From Candidatus Methylaffinis lahnbergensis (GTDB lineage Bacteria; Pseudomonadota; Alphaproteobacteria; Rhizobiales; Beijerinckiaceae), in contig PEFW01000021.1 in assembly GCA_002890675.1 (NCBI GenBank), positions 1-45,118 of the forward strand: a stretch of 45,118 bases of DNA, given 5' to 3'. The notes below the pieces were generated by a model, which searched no databases, was not told the DNA's origin, and was given only the letters and a program-made list of their open reading frames with translations. Positions 33,938-43,916 of the stretch are shown one piece after another. The first letter of the stretch is position 1, and every line of letters begins with the position of its first letter. The position numbers and the translations under genes were made by a program.

Positions 33938-35134
33938 TTGCTCATCTTGCTCGCCGTGCCGCAGCCGATGACCCCGCGGCAAAAAAGGCCGCCTGCGCCT
34001 TTCCCGCTGACCGTCGTCACCGGTTTTCTTGGGGCCGGCAAGACGAGTCTCTTGAACGCCCTGCTGCGCGATCCGGCGCTCGCCGGTACTTTGGTCATCG
34101 TCAACGAATTCGGCGAAATCGGTCTCGATCATCTCCTCGTCGAGCGACTGGACGGCGACATGCTGCTGATGACGTCGGGCTGTTTATGCTGCTCGATTCG
34201 CGGCGATCTCATTGCCACCTTGGAAGATATTTTACGCCGGCGCGACAATGACCGGATCGCGCCATTTCAAAGGGTCATGATCGAAACGACTGGCCTTGCC
34301 GACCCGGCGCCGGTTCTGCACACGGTCATGGCGCATCCCTATTTTATGCTGCGGTTCCGTGTCGACGGCGTCATCACCTTGGTCGATACGGTAAATGGAA
34401 ACGCGACCCTCGACGCGCATGAGGAGGCGGTGAAGCAGGCGGCCATGGCCGATCGGCTTGTCCTTAGCAAGACTGATCTTCTGACGGCAGGCAGCGGTGC
34501 GCTACGGAATCTTCGTGCGCGCCTGAAAAAACTCAATCCGGGCGCGGTTTTGCTCGACGCCGCGAAAGGCGAAGCCTTGGGTGGGGCGCTTCTCGATGCC
34601 GGGATTTACGATCCGAATCGAAAAATTCCCGATGTCCGGCGTTGGTTGAACGCGGAAGCTTTTGCGGCGCGGGGAGCGCATGACCTTTCCGTCCACGTCC
34701 ACCGCCACCCTCACGGAGACGGCAGCCAAGGCGACGGCGAAAAACACGACGTCAACCGGCACGACGCCCGCATTCGCGCCTTCGGCATGCGCCACGAGGC
34801 GCCGCTGGCGCCGGCTGCTCTCGATCTGTTCATTGAGATGCTGCGCAAGGCGCACGGGCCCAGGCTCTTGCGCGTCAAGGGTATCGTGGCGCTCGGCGAC
34901 GATCCCGCGCGGCCGGTCGTCATCCAGGGCGTCCAGCATGTGTTTCACCCGCCACTGCGGCTTCCGGCCTGGCCTGACGCCGATCACAGCACCCGCATGG
35001 TTTTTATTTTGCGCGACATGGAACCGTCTTTCGTCGAAACCTTATGGCAGACGCTGACTGGGCTCGTCGAGCCCGGCGGCGCCTCACTCGCCGCAAATCC
35101 CCTCGTTCCGCCCAAAGGCGGTTTCTTCGCTTGA
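33938..35134 (+). CDS. CobW/COG0523-family metallochaperone GTPase
   Basis: A 398-residue G3E GTPase (388 if begun at the ATG at 33968). Walker A is TGFLGAGKTSLLN, followed by VNEFGEIGLDHLL, the metal-binding CxCC in SGCLCCSIRGDL, and the switch region ETTGLADPAPVL. The base-specificity motif is SKTD rather than the usual NKxD. Between residues about 245 and 270 lies a His/Asp-rich loop (VHVHRHPHGDG), typical of members that deliver zinc, cobalt or other metals. The C-terminal CobW domain has LLRVKGIVALGDDP and VIQGVQHVFHPP. No zinc- or cobalamin-related gene is adjacent, so its client is open. Confidence 0.88.
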   Translation: MLILLAVPQPMTPRQKRPPAPFPLTVVTGFLGAGKTSLLNALLRDPALAGTLVIVNEFGEIGLDHLLVERLDGDMLLMTSGCLCCSIRGDLIATLEDILRRRDNDRIAPFQRVMIETTGLADPAPVLHTVMAHPYFMLRFRVDGVITLVDTVNGNATLDAHEEAVKQAAMADRLVLSKTDLLTAGSGALRNLRARLKKLNPGAVLLDAAKGEALGGALLDAGIYDPNRKIPDVRRWLNAEAFAARGAHDLSVHVHRHPHGDGSQGDGEKHDVNRHDARIRAFGMRHEAPLAPAALDLFIEMLRKAHGPRLLRVKGIVALGDDPARPVVIQGVQHVFHPPLRLPAWPDADHSTRMVFILRDMEPSFVETLWQTLTGLVEPGGASLAANPLVPPKGGFFA

Positions 35135-35189
35135 AATCGCGCTTCCACGAGATATTTATTGAGGGACCTGTAATGAGATTAGGAAAGGC

Positions 35190-35495
35190 GTGGCGCTGCG
35201 CCAGCGGCTCGACAAATGGCTGTGGTTCGCGCGTGTGGCGAGAACCCGGGGTCTTGCCGCCCGGCTTGTCGCCGAGGGCCATGTGCGCCTCAATGCGCGG
35301 CGGATCGAAACCCCAGCCAAGGGCGTCGGACCGGGCGATGTTCTGACGATTGCGCTGGAACGGCAAGTGCGGGTTCTTAAGGTCGTGGCTCCCGGCGCGC
35401 GGCGGAGTGGCTTTTCCGAAGCTTCACTCTTGTTCGAGGAATTGTCGGACCCGGGGATTTGCCCCCCGCCCGGCCCTGCCAATGGGCCTATTTAA
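35190..35495 (+). CDS. hslR: S4-domain RNA-binding heat shock protein (Hsp15-like)
   Basis: A 101-residue protein with a GTG start preceded by AGGAAAGG. The S4 domain covers residues 5-60: RLDKWLWFARVARTRGLAAR, LVAEGHVRLNARRIETPAKG and VGPGDVLTIALERQVRVLKV. In E. coli Hsp15 binds stalled 50S subunits carrying peptidyl-tRNA and recycles them. The tail after residue 75 is variable and Pro-rich. It follows the CobW gene by 55 bp and may share its transcript. Confidence 0.8.
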   Translation: MALRQRLDKWLWFARVARTRGLAARLVAEGHVRLNARRIETPAKGVGPGDVLTIALERQVRVLKVVAPGARRSGFSEASLLFEELSDPGICPPPGPANGPI

Positions 35496-35852
35496 AACTT
35501 GAGCATTCTCTGGACAGCGCCGCGGAAGCATCCGGACTTCTTGCAAAAATCTTGCAAAAATCCTTGGACTATTGGGACCAACAGCGCTAAAGTAGACCAT
35601 CCACATGGAATAAATCGAGTGCCGCACTACGGGCGTCGTCAAGCTGCCGCTCGGGCGAAGGTGCGTTTCTGGAAAGGTTTGGAAAGACTGTGATACCATG
35701 GAATTCCGGTCCATGGCGCCGTTCTCGGCTTCGAGCTATGTCGATGTGATGGCAAGTCGAGAGGGGGATCGGTGGTTATTCGTTGCCCCTAGGCATCGGG
35801 CTGTTGACTGGCCGCGCTGGCAATGCGGCGTTGCCCGCGAAGGAAAATGATC
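35496..35852. other. Intergenic region upstream of fdxA
   Basis: A 357-bp stretch that probably contains the ferredoxin promoter. A short tandem TCTTGCAAAAA occurs twice near 35540-35561. No gene is supported on either strand. Confidence 0.5.
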
Positions 35853-36191
35853 ATGACCTATGTCGTCGTCGAAAACTGCATCAAGTGCAAATACCTGGAT
35901 TGCGTCGAAGTCTGCCCGGTGGATTGCTTCTACGAGGGCGAAAATATGCTTGTGATTCATCCGGATGAATGCATCGACTGCGGCGTCTGCGAGCCAGAGT
36001 GCCCGGCCGAGGCGATCAAGCCGGATACCGAACCGGGGCTCGAAAAATGGCTTAAGCTTAACCTCGACATGGCGCGGTCGTGGCCGAATGTCACGATTAA
36101 GCGCGATGCCCCCCCGGACGCCAAGACATTCGACGGCTTGCCGGGCAAGCTAGAGGCTTATTTTTCCCCAAATCCAGGCCAAGGAGACTAA
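35853..36191 (+). CDS. fdxA: 7Fe ferredoxin FdxA ([3Fe-4S][4Fe-4S])
   Basis: From the ATG at 35853 (AAGGAAAATGATC upstream) a 112-residue ferredoxin. The first cluster region is [19 protein letters not shown] with Cys9, Cys12, Cys17, Cys21 and Cys25; the second is [14 protein letters not shown] with Cys40, 43, 46 and 50. The spacing equals that of Azotobacter FdI, where one cluster is [3Fe-4S] and one is [4Fe-4S]. The C-terminal half is the usual helical tail of the alphaproteobacterial FdxA type. It is a soluble low-potential electron carrier, commonly a neighbour of carD and the S4 gene in this order. Confidence 0.95.
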   Translation: MTYVVVENCIKCKYLDCVEVCPVDCFYEGENMLVIHPDECIDCGVCEPECPAEAIKPDTEPGLEKWLKLNLDMARSWPNVTIKRDAPPDAKTFDGLPGKLEAYFSPNPGQGD

Positions 36192-36596
36192 CGCCACGGT
36201 TGTGTGCGGCCGATTGCTGCGATTACGAAAGAAATCCGACGCACGGGTGGGGAACTGGGGTTGAAGCTGCTCGCGAGCGGTATATCTTTTGATCTTTGCT
36301 CATTTTTGTGTCACACTGCTTCTTGTCGCCCGTTGGATGGGGGAATTTGCGGTCTGCCGTCGTCAGCGTCTTGGAGACTTTAAGGGTGCCGGGACAAGAG
36401 TACCCTGACGGCGCGGCTGAAAATATCTCGGTGCGTCAATCCGGCCAAGTCATGGACGGACGATTGTCATTGAGGAGCATCCCGCTACGCGCCTCTCCAG
36501 GGCCGAAATTCAAAGTATCCGAACGGCTGAGGGTTTGTCCGCCGTCGAGAGCCGTCCCGTCTCCAAAGCGGGACAGGAAAAAGGAGCGCGCTTGTT
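36192..36596. other. Intergenic region upstream of carD
   Basis: A 405-bp stretch without a supported gene. The open frame from 36296 has no family features. It probably carries the carD promoter and a long leader; a GGAAAAAGGAG ribosome site precedes the carD start. Confidence 0.5.
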
Positions 36597-38174
36597 ATGG
36601 CGTCTGTCAAGAAGACCATGAAATCGTCCAAGACAAAACAGGCGAACAAAACGAAGCAGACGAAACGGCCGGGAACCCCGCAGGCAAAAGCGGCGAAACA
36701 ATCCCCCGTGCTCAAAGCCAAGCGGGCCGCCGCCGCGCGGGCGCTTGCTTCCAAGAAACTAGCCGCCAACAAATCCTCGCGCAGAACGAAAACAAAAACG
36801 GCGGGAGTGAGCCGCCGCGCGAATAGCCCGGTCGCGGCAAAGGTCAGGAAAAAGGCTTTGGCGGCACGCGCCGCGCCGCGCGCGCGCGACACGAACCGCG
36901 CCGCAAAGAAGGGTGCGGCTCGGAGCGCCAAGCCGGTGCTCGCCCGCGCTACCGGCGCGAAACGCGGCGCGTCCGTACGCACGACCGCGAAGGCGGTCTC
37001 GGGCAAGACCGCAAAGCCTACCGCCATCAATAAACCGGCACGGGGAAAACCGACGGGCGCGCCGCGAAAGACGCCGGCCATCGAGGTCTTGCGCCGCGTT
37101 ACCGCCAAACCGGCAACGACCGAGCGCAAGGCCTTCGAGTCCTCGACTCGCACCGCGCAAAACACGGCCGCGAGCAAAGCGGCCGCGGCGGCGATTCTCG
37201 CCCTCAAGCGAAACGCCGCGAGGCTTTCCGACGCGCGCAAGCAAGCAGCCTCGCCGTCCGCCGGCCTGCCGGCCGGTAACTCTTCGAAGCTGGATTTAGA
37301 CTCAAAAGAGCGGCTGGCGGTGATCACGAACTCCGAGCAGGAAATATCCACGGGATCTGTTTTGGGCCCAACGGACGCCATTGCCGCGCACGTCCCGCCG
37401 AAGGGTGCGGTGGCTGGCGGCCGATCGCAAGCCGCCGCCAAGGGCTCAGGCAAGCCTTTTGCCGCGAAGACGCGGGACTCTCAGACGCCGCCCTACATGG
37501 AGAGCAGGCCAGGCGCACAGGCGCCCGCGCGCCTCGACGCCGCCCAAACGAACATGGCGGAAACAAAGCCTGGCGGGAAATCCGTCCCCCCCGCGCATAG
37601 GCCGGCCAAGACCGCGACCGCTCAACGGCAACTGTTCAAGCCGCATGAGTATGTGGTCTATCCGGCCCACGGCGTCGGCCAGATCGTCGCCATCGAGGAA
37701 CAAGAAGTCGCCGGCTTCAAACTCGAGCTTTTCGTGGTCAGATTCGTCAGGGACAAGATGATCCTCAAGGTGCCAACACCGAAGGCAGCCAGCGTCGGAA
37801 TGCGCAGGCTCGCCGATGCCCCCGCCATTAAGGTGGCCCTGGACACTTTGACGGGCCGGGCCCGCGTCAAGCGGACCATGTGGTCGCGCCGGGCGCAAGA
37901 ATATGAAGCCAAGATCAACTCCGGCGATTTAAAGGCGATCGCCGAAGTGGTGCGCGATCTCTACCGCTCCGATACGCAGCCAGAGCAATCCTATTCCGAG
38001 CGGCAGCTCTACGAAACCGCGCTCGATCGCATGGCGCGCGAAATCCTTGTCGTGCAAAAGCTGACCGAGACGGAGTCGTTGAAAGTGATCGAAACGCAAT
38101 TGCAAAAAGGCCCGCGCCGCGGCAAGACCGAAGAAAACGAGGCCGAGGAAGCCGATATCGAGCAAGCGGCTTGA
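36597..38174 (+). CDS. carD: CarD-family transcription regulator with histone-H1-like N-terminal extension
   Basis: A 525-residue protein. The CarD part begins near residue 345: FKPHEYVVYPAHGVGQIVAI (the RNA polymerase-interacting Tudor-like domain), then FVVRFVRDKMILKVPTPKA, and the helical DNA-contacting domain with WSRRAQEYEAKINSGD and AEVVRDLY. CarD stabilises the open complex at rRNA and other promoters. Normal family members have 160-200 residues. Here about 340 residues of Lys/Ala/Arg-rich, low-complexity sequence (MASVKKTMKSSKTKQANKTK and on) precede the domain, similar in composition to histone H1 or to the AlgP-like basic tails, and should be disordered and DNA-binding. The start at 36597 has a ribosome site, and the basic part is in frame throughout. 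Confidence 0.88.
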   Translation: MASVKKTMKSSKTKQANKTKQTKRPGTPQAKAAKQSPVLKAKRAAAARALASKKLAANKSSRRTKTKTAGVSRRANSPVAAKVRKKALAARAAPRARDTNRAAKKGAARSAKPVLARATGAKRGASVRTTAKAVSGKTAKPTAINKPARGKPTGAPRKTPAIEVLRRVTAKPATTERKAFESSTRTAQNTAASKAAAAAILALKRNAARLSDARKQAASPSAGLPAGNSSKLDLDSKERLAVITNSEQEISTGSVLGPTDAIAAHVPPKGAVAGGRSQAAAKGSGKPFAAKTRDSQTPPYMESRPGAQAPARLDAAQTNMAETKPGGKSVPPAHRPAKTATAQRQLFKPHEYVVYPAHGVGQIVAIEEQEVAGFKLELFVVRFVRDKMILKVPTPKAASVGMRRLADAPAIKVALDTLTGRARVKRTMWSRRAQEYEAKINSGDLKAIAEVVRDLYRSDTQPEQSYSERQLYETALDRMAREILVVQKLTETESLKVIETQLQKGPRRGKTEENEAEEADIEQAA

Positions 38175-38343
38175 ACGCCCTTTCAGCAAGAACGAAAGCC
38201 CGGCGGTTAAAGCGGAAAGTGAATTCATCGAGATAGTCATCAAGATGCCGGCGCTGGGTGCCGCCTTGGCGAGTGCCCATCAGCCACCGTTGCAAAGAGC
38301 GAAAATTTTGGAGGGGTGACGCCATCATGGATAGAGGAGCGCC

Positions 38344-39354
38344 ATGACCGAAGCCCCAACGCCCGCCAATATTTTCAATCTTGGGTTTGGTTTCTGGGCG
38401 TCGAAGGCGCTTCTGAGCGCGGTGGAGCTTGGCTTGTTCACCGAGCTTGCCAAGGGCCCGGCCGATCTTGCCGATTTGTCGCAACGGCTCGGGCTGCATG
38501 AGCGCTCGGCCCGCGATTTTCTCGACGCCCTTGTCGCGCTGAAATTGCTCGATCGCCAGGACGGGCGCTACAGCAATACTACGGAGACGGATCATTTTCT
38601 CGACCGGGCGAAGCCAAGCTACGTTGGCGGGCTTCTCGAAATGGCCAATTCCCGGCTTTATGGTTCCTGGGGTTTTTTGACCGAGGCGCTCAAGACCGGC
38701 CGGAACCAAAACGAGGCCAAGGAGTCGGGCGATGTTTTCGCCGTGCTCTATGCCGACCCGGACCGGCTGCGCGGGTTCCTCGCCGCGATGAGCGGGGTAA
38801 GCCTCGGCGCGGCCCAGGCGATCGCCGCCAAATTCCCGTGGCGGGACTATAAATCCTTCGTTGATATCGGCACGGCACAGGGCATGGTGCCAGTTACCAT
38901 CGTCCGCGCGCATAACCATCTTTCCGGCGCCGGATACGACCTGCCCGAAGTCAAGCCTGTCTTTGAGGAATTCATCGCCCAGCAGGGACTGCAGGAGCGG
39001 GTAAAATTTCATAGCGGAAACTTCTTCACGGACCCCCTGCCCAAGGCCGATGTCCTGATCATGGGCCACATTCTGCACGACTGGGATCTTTCGCAGAAGC
39101 GCATGCTGCTGGAAAAGGCCCATGCCGCGCTTCCCAAGGGCGGCGCGCTCATTGTCTATGAATCGATCATCGATGACGAGCGGCGCCAAAACGCCTTCGG
39201 TCTATTAATGAGCCTGAACATGCTGATCGAGACGACGGGCGGCTTCGATTTTACGGGAGCCGAATGCCAGGCCTGGATGCGCGAGGCCGGCTTCTCGCAA
39301 ACGCGCGTCGAGCCGCTCACGGGTCCGGACTCGGTGGTCGTCGCGATCAAATAG
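38344..39354 (+). CDS. SAM-dependent O-methyltransferase (family 2, winged-helix dimerisation)
   Basis: A 336-residue methyltransferase of the acetylserotonin/CrtF/plant O-methyltransferase type. The N-terminal dimerisation winged helix ([20 protein letters not shown], then [20 protein letters not shown]) is followed by the SAM-binding domain: motif I is [15 protein letters not shown] (about residue 177), then [20 protein letters not shown] with the catalytic His-Asp typical of the family, and a final [14 protein letters not shown]. It probably methylates a hydroxyl group of a small aromatic or isoprenoid molecule; the substrate is unknown. It is a single gene with a GAGGAGC ribosome site. 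Confidence 0.85.
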   Translation: MTEAPTPANIFNLGFGFWASKALLSAVELGLFTELAKGPADLADLSQRLGLHERSARDFLDALVALKLLDRQDGRYSNTTETDHFLDRAKPSYVGGLLEMANSRLYGSWGFLTEALKTGRNQNEAKESGDVFAVLYADPDRLRGFLAAMSGVSLGAAQAIAAKFPWRDYKSFVDIGTAQGMVPVTIVRAHNHLSGAGYDLPEVKPVFEEFIAQQGLQERVKFHSGNFFTDPLPKADVLIMGHILHDWDLSQKRMLLEKAHAALPKGGALIVYESIIDDERRQNAFGLLMSLNMLIETTGGFDFTGAECQAWMREAGFSQTRVEPLTGPDSVVVAIK

Positions 39355-39874
39355 GGCCCGGGCGATCCAAACCCGCGCTCGATGCTTGCGCCTTGTAGGG
39401 GTATCGGCGTCTGGCTACTCGGCAGTCTCAGTTGAAATATCCCGGCCCGGAGCGGACCGTTAACCGAGAGGACCTGTGCCGACTGATCAAAAGCAGTCAT
39501 GGCGCCGCTCCCGATTGCCCTCGGCACGACCAGGGACGTTCAATCACGGGATGAACAACTTTCGCTTCTTTGTTTTGTGCAAAACTCGTAGGTGGACGGC
39601 CCTCGCCTGCAAGGGCTTTTGAGGCGGCTTTGGCGACATCAAACGAGCTTTGAGCAAATCGTTTCCTGAAAGATAAGAATTCTGCACCGAAATCAAGTGC
39701 TTGAAATAACGATGGCTTTTCGGTCCAGATATCTGGTGCAAAACAAAGGGTCGAATTTCGATGTTCGGCGGTCCGACGGATCCTCTCCTCTTCGGGTCGA
39801 AAGCAGCTGGTTTATAGGATTGGGAAAAATCTGTTCGCCAACCAGAACTTGAATTCAAACTGAAACACTCCTGG
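39355..39874. other. 520-bp convergent intergenic region
   Basis: Lies between the ends of the methyltransferase and RND pump genes. Open frames on the minus strand (39544-39906) have no recognisable features. No clear intrinsic terminator was found by eye. Confidence 0.5.
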
Positions 39875-42800
39875 CTACTCTGAAGGTTCCGGAGCGGCGC
39901 CAGCAATGCGTGGAAATAGGCGGCGCCATTGCCGGTTCGACCAGAGGCGGAACCGGTCGAGGTAGAGATAAACCACCGGCGTCGTGTAAAGGGTCAGAAG
40001 CTGGCTGACGATCAGCCCGCCGATGATCGCAATACCCAGCGGGCGGCGGATCTCGCCCCCCTCGCCGAAGCTCAGCATCAGCGGGATGGCGCCAAAAATC
40101 GCGGCGAACGTCGTCATCATGATCGGACGGAACCGCAAAACGCAGGCGCGAAAAATCGCGTCGCGCGGCGAAAGCCCGTCCGAGCGTTCCGCGTCAAGCG
40201 CGAAATCGATCATCAAAATCGCGTTTTTCTTGACGATGCCGATCAGCAAAATTACCCCGATCAACGCAATGATGCTGAACTCGGTGCGAAACAGCAAAAG
40301 CGCGACGACCGCGCCGACCCCAGCCGAAGGCAGGGCGGAGAGGATCGTGACCGGGTGAACGAAGCTTTCGTAAAGAATACCCAAAACAATATAGATCGCG
40401 GCGAGCGCGGCGAGGATCAACAAGAACTCATTCGACAGGGACTCTTCGAATAAACGGGCGGTTCCTTGCAGGCTGCCGTGGATCGTGGCGGGCGCGTGGA
40501 GCCCCTTCATTGCCGCCCGGATTTCCGTGGCCGCGTCGCTGAGCGATGTGCCGGGATGCAGATTGAATGAAATCGTGCTCGCCACGAACAGGCCCTGGTG
40601 GTTGACCGCCAAGGGCGTGTGGCCCGGCCGAAAATGGCTGAAGGCGGCGAGCGGAACCATTGTTTCCTGCGTTGTGCTGACCGCCGCTCCGGCCGAAGTG
40701 CTGCCCCTGCCGGTATTTGCCAAGGAATTGGTTTGGGCGTTGCGCGCCGTGACCCCCTCGGTGTTCGCGGCCGCGCTGGAATTGATGCTCGACAACCCCG
40801 GTGCGAGAAGAGCGGGACTCTGCGTCACCGTTCCCACCACGGCATTGGTGGTCGCCGTGCCGCTTGGGGTGGCGCCCGAAGTGCTGACATAGAGATCTTT
40901 CAGGATCGCGGGGTCTTGCCAATAGCGCGGGTCGACTTCCATCACCACATGATATTGGTTGACCGCGCTGTAAATGGTCGAGACTTGGCGCTGCCCGAAC
41001 GCGTCATAAAGCGTATTGTCGATCAGGCTTACGATGATGCCGAGACGGGAAGCCGTGTCGCGATCGATGTCGATATCGGTCTCCAAGCCTGTCTGCTGCT
41101 GATCGGAATTGACGTCGGCCAGCACGGAACTGTTTTCCAACGCCTCGACGAGACGCGGCACGAAGGCATAGAGTTCGCTCGTGCTCTCGCCTTGCAAAGT
41201 GAATTGGTATTGGGCATTGCTCGCCCGCCCGCCCATGTGGATATCCTGCACCGATTGCAGATAAAGACGCGCGCCCGAAACTTGTCTGAGCTTCTTGCGC
41301 AGGCGGGCGATCACCTCGTCGGCGGTCTCGCTGCGTTGGGACTTTGGCTTCAGGTCGATATAAATCGAGCCGGTATTGCCTCCCGCCCCTCCTCCCGAGC
41401 CCGAGCCGGTATAGCCCTTGACGCTGGCAATCGCCGGGTCGGCTTGCACGATCGCCTGAAGCTGGGCGAGTTTTAGACGCATCGCCTGGAACGAGATCGC
41501 CTGGTCGGCCACGATGGAGCCGATCATGCGGCCAGTGTCCTGCTGCGGAAAGAAGCCTTTCGGCACGGTCTTGAACAATAAGACGTTGAGGCCAACAGTC
41601 GAAAGCAAAACCACGATCACTAAGATGCCGTGGTGCAGCGCCCAGCCGAGCGTTCGCTCGTAGCCCCGCAGGACCTTGGCGAATGGGTCGAACCGGCGCC
41701 GACGAATCTCTCCAGGCGGCGGCGGCCGGAGAAACAGCGAGCACATCATCGGCGTCAAGGTCAAGGATAAGGCGAGCGAGACGAGTATGGCGAGAGAGAG
41801 GGTCAAAGCGAATTCGCGAAACAGGCGGCCGACAATCCCGCCCATCAGAAGAATCGGAATGAACACCGCGATCAACGAGATACTGATCGACAGCACGGTA
41901 AATCCAACTTCCCGCGCCCCGATCAGAGCCGCCTCGAGGCGCCCCCTGCCCGCGCTGGAGTGGCGCGAGATGTTTTCCAAAACCACGATCGCATCGTCGA
42001 CCACGAAGCCGGTCGCGATGGTGAGCGCCATCAGCGACAAATTGTTCAAGCTGAAGTTCATGAGATACATCGCGCCGAAAGTGCCGACGATCGAAACCAG
42101 CACGGCGACGCTTGGAATAATCGCAGCGCGAACATCGCGCAGGAACAGGAAGACGATCAGCGTGACCAAGAGAATCGCGATGGCCAAGGTCCATTCGGTG
42201 TCATGCAACGAGGCGCGGATCGTAATGCTGCGATCGGAAGCGGGCAAGAATTCGATATCGTTTGGCATCGCCGCTTGGAGATGCGGCAATTCGGCCTTCA
42301 CGCGCTCGACCGTATCGATGATGTTGGCGCCGGGCTGACGGAAAATGACCGCGAAAACGGCGGGCCGGCCGTCGGAAAGGCCCAGATTGCGCACGTCCTC
42401 GACCGAATCCAGCACGTCGGCGACGTCGGTGAGCCTCACCGGAGCGCCATTGCGATAGGCAACGACTAGAGGAATGTAATCGGCGGCCAAGGTCGCTTGA
42501 TCGTTGGTATAGATCTGGAGACGCCGTTCGCCGTCCTCGATCGCGCCCTTCGGACTGTTGGCGTTGGCGGAGGCGAGCGCCGCGCGCACGTCCTCAGGCC
42601 CGATGCCGTATTTGGACAAGGCGTGCGGGTTAAGCTCGATGCGCACCGCGGGCAAGGCACCGCCGAAAATGTAAACTTGACCGATGCCATCAAGCTGGGA
42701 GAGCCTTTGCTGGAGGATATTGCTGGCGAGATCATACATCTGACCGCGCGACTTGGTCTTCGACGTCATGGTGAGGATAAGGATCGGCGCGTCGGCGGGA

Positions 42801-43198
42801 TTGATCTTGCGATAGGTCGGATTGGTGGGCAGATTCGTTGGCAGATCGGCGCCGGCGGCGTTGATTGCCGCCTGGACGTCGCGCGCGGCGCCGTCGATGT
42901 CGCGACCGATGTCGAATTGGAGGATAATCCGGGTCTGTCCGAGGGTGCTTGCCGATGTCATTTCGGTGACGTGGGCGATCTGGCCGAGGTGGCGTTCGAG
43001 CGGTTCCGCCAAGCTCGATGCCACGGTGTCCGGGCTCGCGCCGGGAAGCTGCGCCTGCACCAGGATCGTTGGAAAATCGACTTGCGGAAGCGGCGAGACC
43101 GGCAGCTTTAGAAACGCAAGGCATCCGGCAAGCGCGATCCCCAAGGTAAGGAGCGTAGTCGCCACCGGACGCGCGACGAAAGGTGCGGAGAGGTTCAT
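39875..43198 (-). CDS. MdtC-like RND multidrug efflux permease
   Basis: A 1107-residue inner-membrane proton/drug antiporter of the RND superfamily. It starts MNLSAPFVARPVATTLLTLG, with the typical 12-helix plan and two large periplasmic loops. Helix 4 holds the proton-relay Asp pair in GFVVDDAIVVLENISRH, and the late helices show IVKKNAILMIDFALDAERSD and LRFRPIMMTTFAAIFGAIPL. The second periplasmic loop reads like MdtC (AVNHQGLFVASTISFNL), but about 75 extra Ser/Thr/Ala-rich residues (about 770-845) lie before it. MdtB/MdtC proteins have about 1025-1040 residues, so the length fits the insertion. No adaptor (MFP) or outer-membrane gene is next to it in this window. Confidence 0.9.
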   Translation of the reverse strand: MNLSAPFVARPVATTLLTLGIALAGCLAFLKLPVSPLPQVDFPTILVQAQLPGASPDTVASSLAEPLERHLGQIAHVTEMTSASTLGQTRIILQFDIGRDIDGAARDVQAAINAAGADLPTNLPTNPTYRKINPADAPILILTMTSKTKSRGQMYDLASNILQQRLSQLDGIGQVYIFGGALPAVRIELNPHALSKYGIGPEDVRAALASANANSPKGAIEDGERRLQIYTNDQATLAADYIPLVVAYRNGAPVRLTDVADVLDSVEDVRNLGLSDGRPAVFAVIFRQPGANIIDTVERVKAELPHLQAAMPNDIEFLPASDRSITIRASLHDTEWTLAIAILLVTLIVFLFLRDVRAAIIPSVAVLVSIVGTFGAMYLMNFSLNNLSLMALTIATGFVVDDAIVVLENISRHSSAGRGRLEAALIGAREVGFTVLSISISLIAVFIPILLMGGIVGRLFREFALTLSLAILVSLALSLTLTPMMCSLFLRPPPPGEIRRRRFDPFAKVLRGYERTLGWALHHGILVIVVLLSTVGLNVLLFKTVPKGFFPQQDTGRMIGSIVADQAISFQAMRLKLAQLQAIVQADPAIASVKGYTGSGSGGGAGGNTGSIYIDLKPKSQRSETADEVIARLRKKLRQVSGARLYLQSVQDIHMGGRASNAQYQFTLQGESTSELYAFVPRLVEALENSSVLADVNSDQQQTGLETDIDIDRDTASRLGIIVSLIDNTLYDAFGQRQVSTIYSAVNQYHVVMEVDPRYWQDPAILKDLYVSTSGATPSGTATTNAVVGTVTQSPALLAPGLSSINSSAAANTEGVTARNAQTNSLANTGRGSTSAGAAVSTTQETMVPLAAFSHFRPGHTPLAVNHQGLFVASTISFNLHPGTSLSDAATEIRAAMKGLHAPATIHGSLQGTARLFEESLSNEFLLILAALAAIYIVLGILYESFVHPVTILSALPSAGVGAVVALLLFRTEFSIIALIGVILLIGIVKKNAILMIDFALDAERSDGLSPRDAIFRACVLRFRPIMMTTFAAIFGAIPLMLSFGEGGEIRRPLGIAIIGGLIVSQLLTLYTTPVVYLYLDRFRLWSNRQWRRLFPRIAGAAPEPSE

Positions 43199-43445
43199 GG
43201 TTGAGACTCGGCGGCGCGCATGACCGCGGCCAACAAAGGCGCGGCTGTGGCTAAGGGAATATTGAAAAGCCGCAAGGGATTAAACTCCTTCTTTACAACC
43301 TCACGCCCTTTCACGATAGGGCGCCGATGAGCGATGGCGCGCGTCGAGAATTTCCGCTATCGCTTGAAAAAAGCCGCCGTTGGCGCCCTGCGGAGCGCCG
43401 CGTGAACGACCGGGTGGCGATTTGGCGCCGGGGAGAGCGGACATT

Positions 43446-43916
43446 ATGCACGAGGCTGAGCCTGGAACGATCGAAACATTCGACATTCTGCATTTGTTGA
43501 AATCCCTGCCGCACCGCTATCCGTTTCTGATGATCGACCGCGTGATCGAGGCGCGGGGCGACGAATCCGGCATTGGCATCAAGAATGTCAGCATCAACGA
43601 GCCGCAATTCCAGGGGCATTTCCCGGAGCGCCCGGTCATGCCCGGGGTTCTTCTGATCGAGGGCATGGCCCAGACCGCCGGGGTCTTGTGCGTCAACGCG
43701 CATTCGCGCGGCCGAAAGCCGCAGCTTGTTTATTTCACGAGGATCGACAAGGCCAGGTTTCGCAAGCCGGTCACGCCGGGCGACCGGGTCGAGTTTCATA
43801 TGACCCAGACCAACCGGCGCAGCACTATGTGGTGGTACAAAGGCCGCGCCTTGGTGGACGGCGTGCTTGTGTGCGAGGCGGAAATCGGCGTCATGCTGGC
43901 CGATAACGGAGCATAG
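43446..43916 (+). CDS. fabZ: 3-hydroxyacyl-ACP dehydratase FabZ
   Basis: From the ATG at 43446 a 156-residue hotdog-fold enzyme that dehydrates (3R)-hydroxyacyl-ACP in fatty-acid elongation. It has [18 protein letters not shown], the active-site [20 protein letters not shown] with His58 and Glu72, and the ending [10 protein letters not shown]. It normally lies in the lpxD-fabZ-lpxA cluster; here it stands alone between the RND pump and a gene-poor stretch, so it could be a second copy with another substrate. Confidence 0.92.
   Translation: MHEAEPGTIETFDILHLLKSLPHRYPFLMIDRVIEARGDESGIGIKNVSINEPQFQGHFPERPVMPGVLLIEGMAQTAGVLCVNAHSRGRKPQLVYFTRIDKARFRKPVTPGDRVEFHMTQTNRRSTMWWYKGRALVDGVLVCEAEIGVMLADNGA

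Noticed and set aside
37915..39189. A 424-codon minus-strand frame across the end of carD and the methyltransferase
   Set aside because: It crosses two well-supported genes on the other strand and lacks domains.
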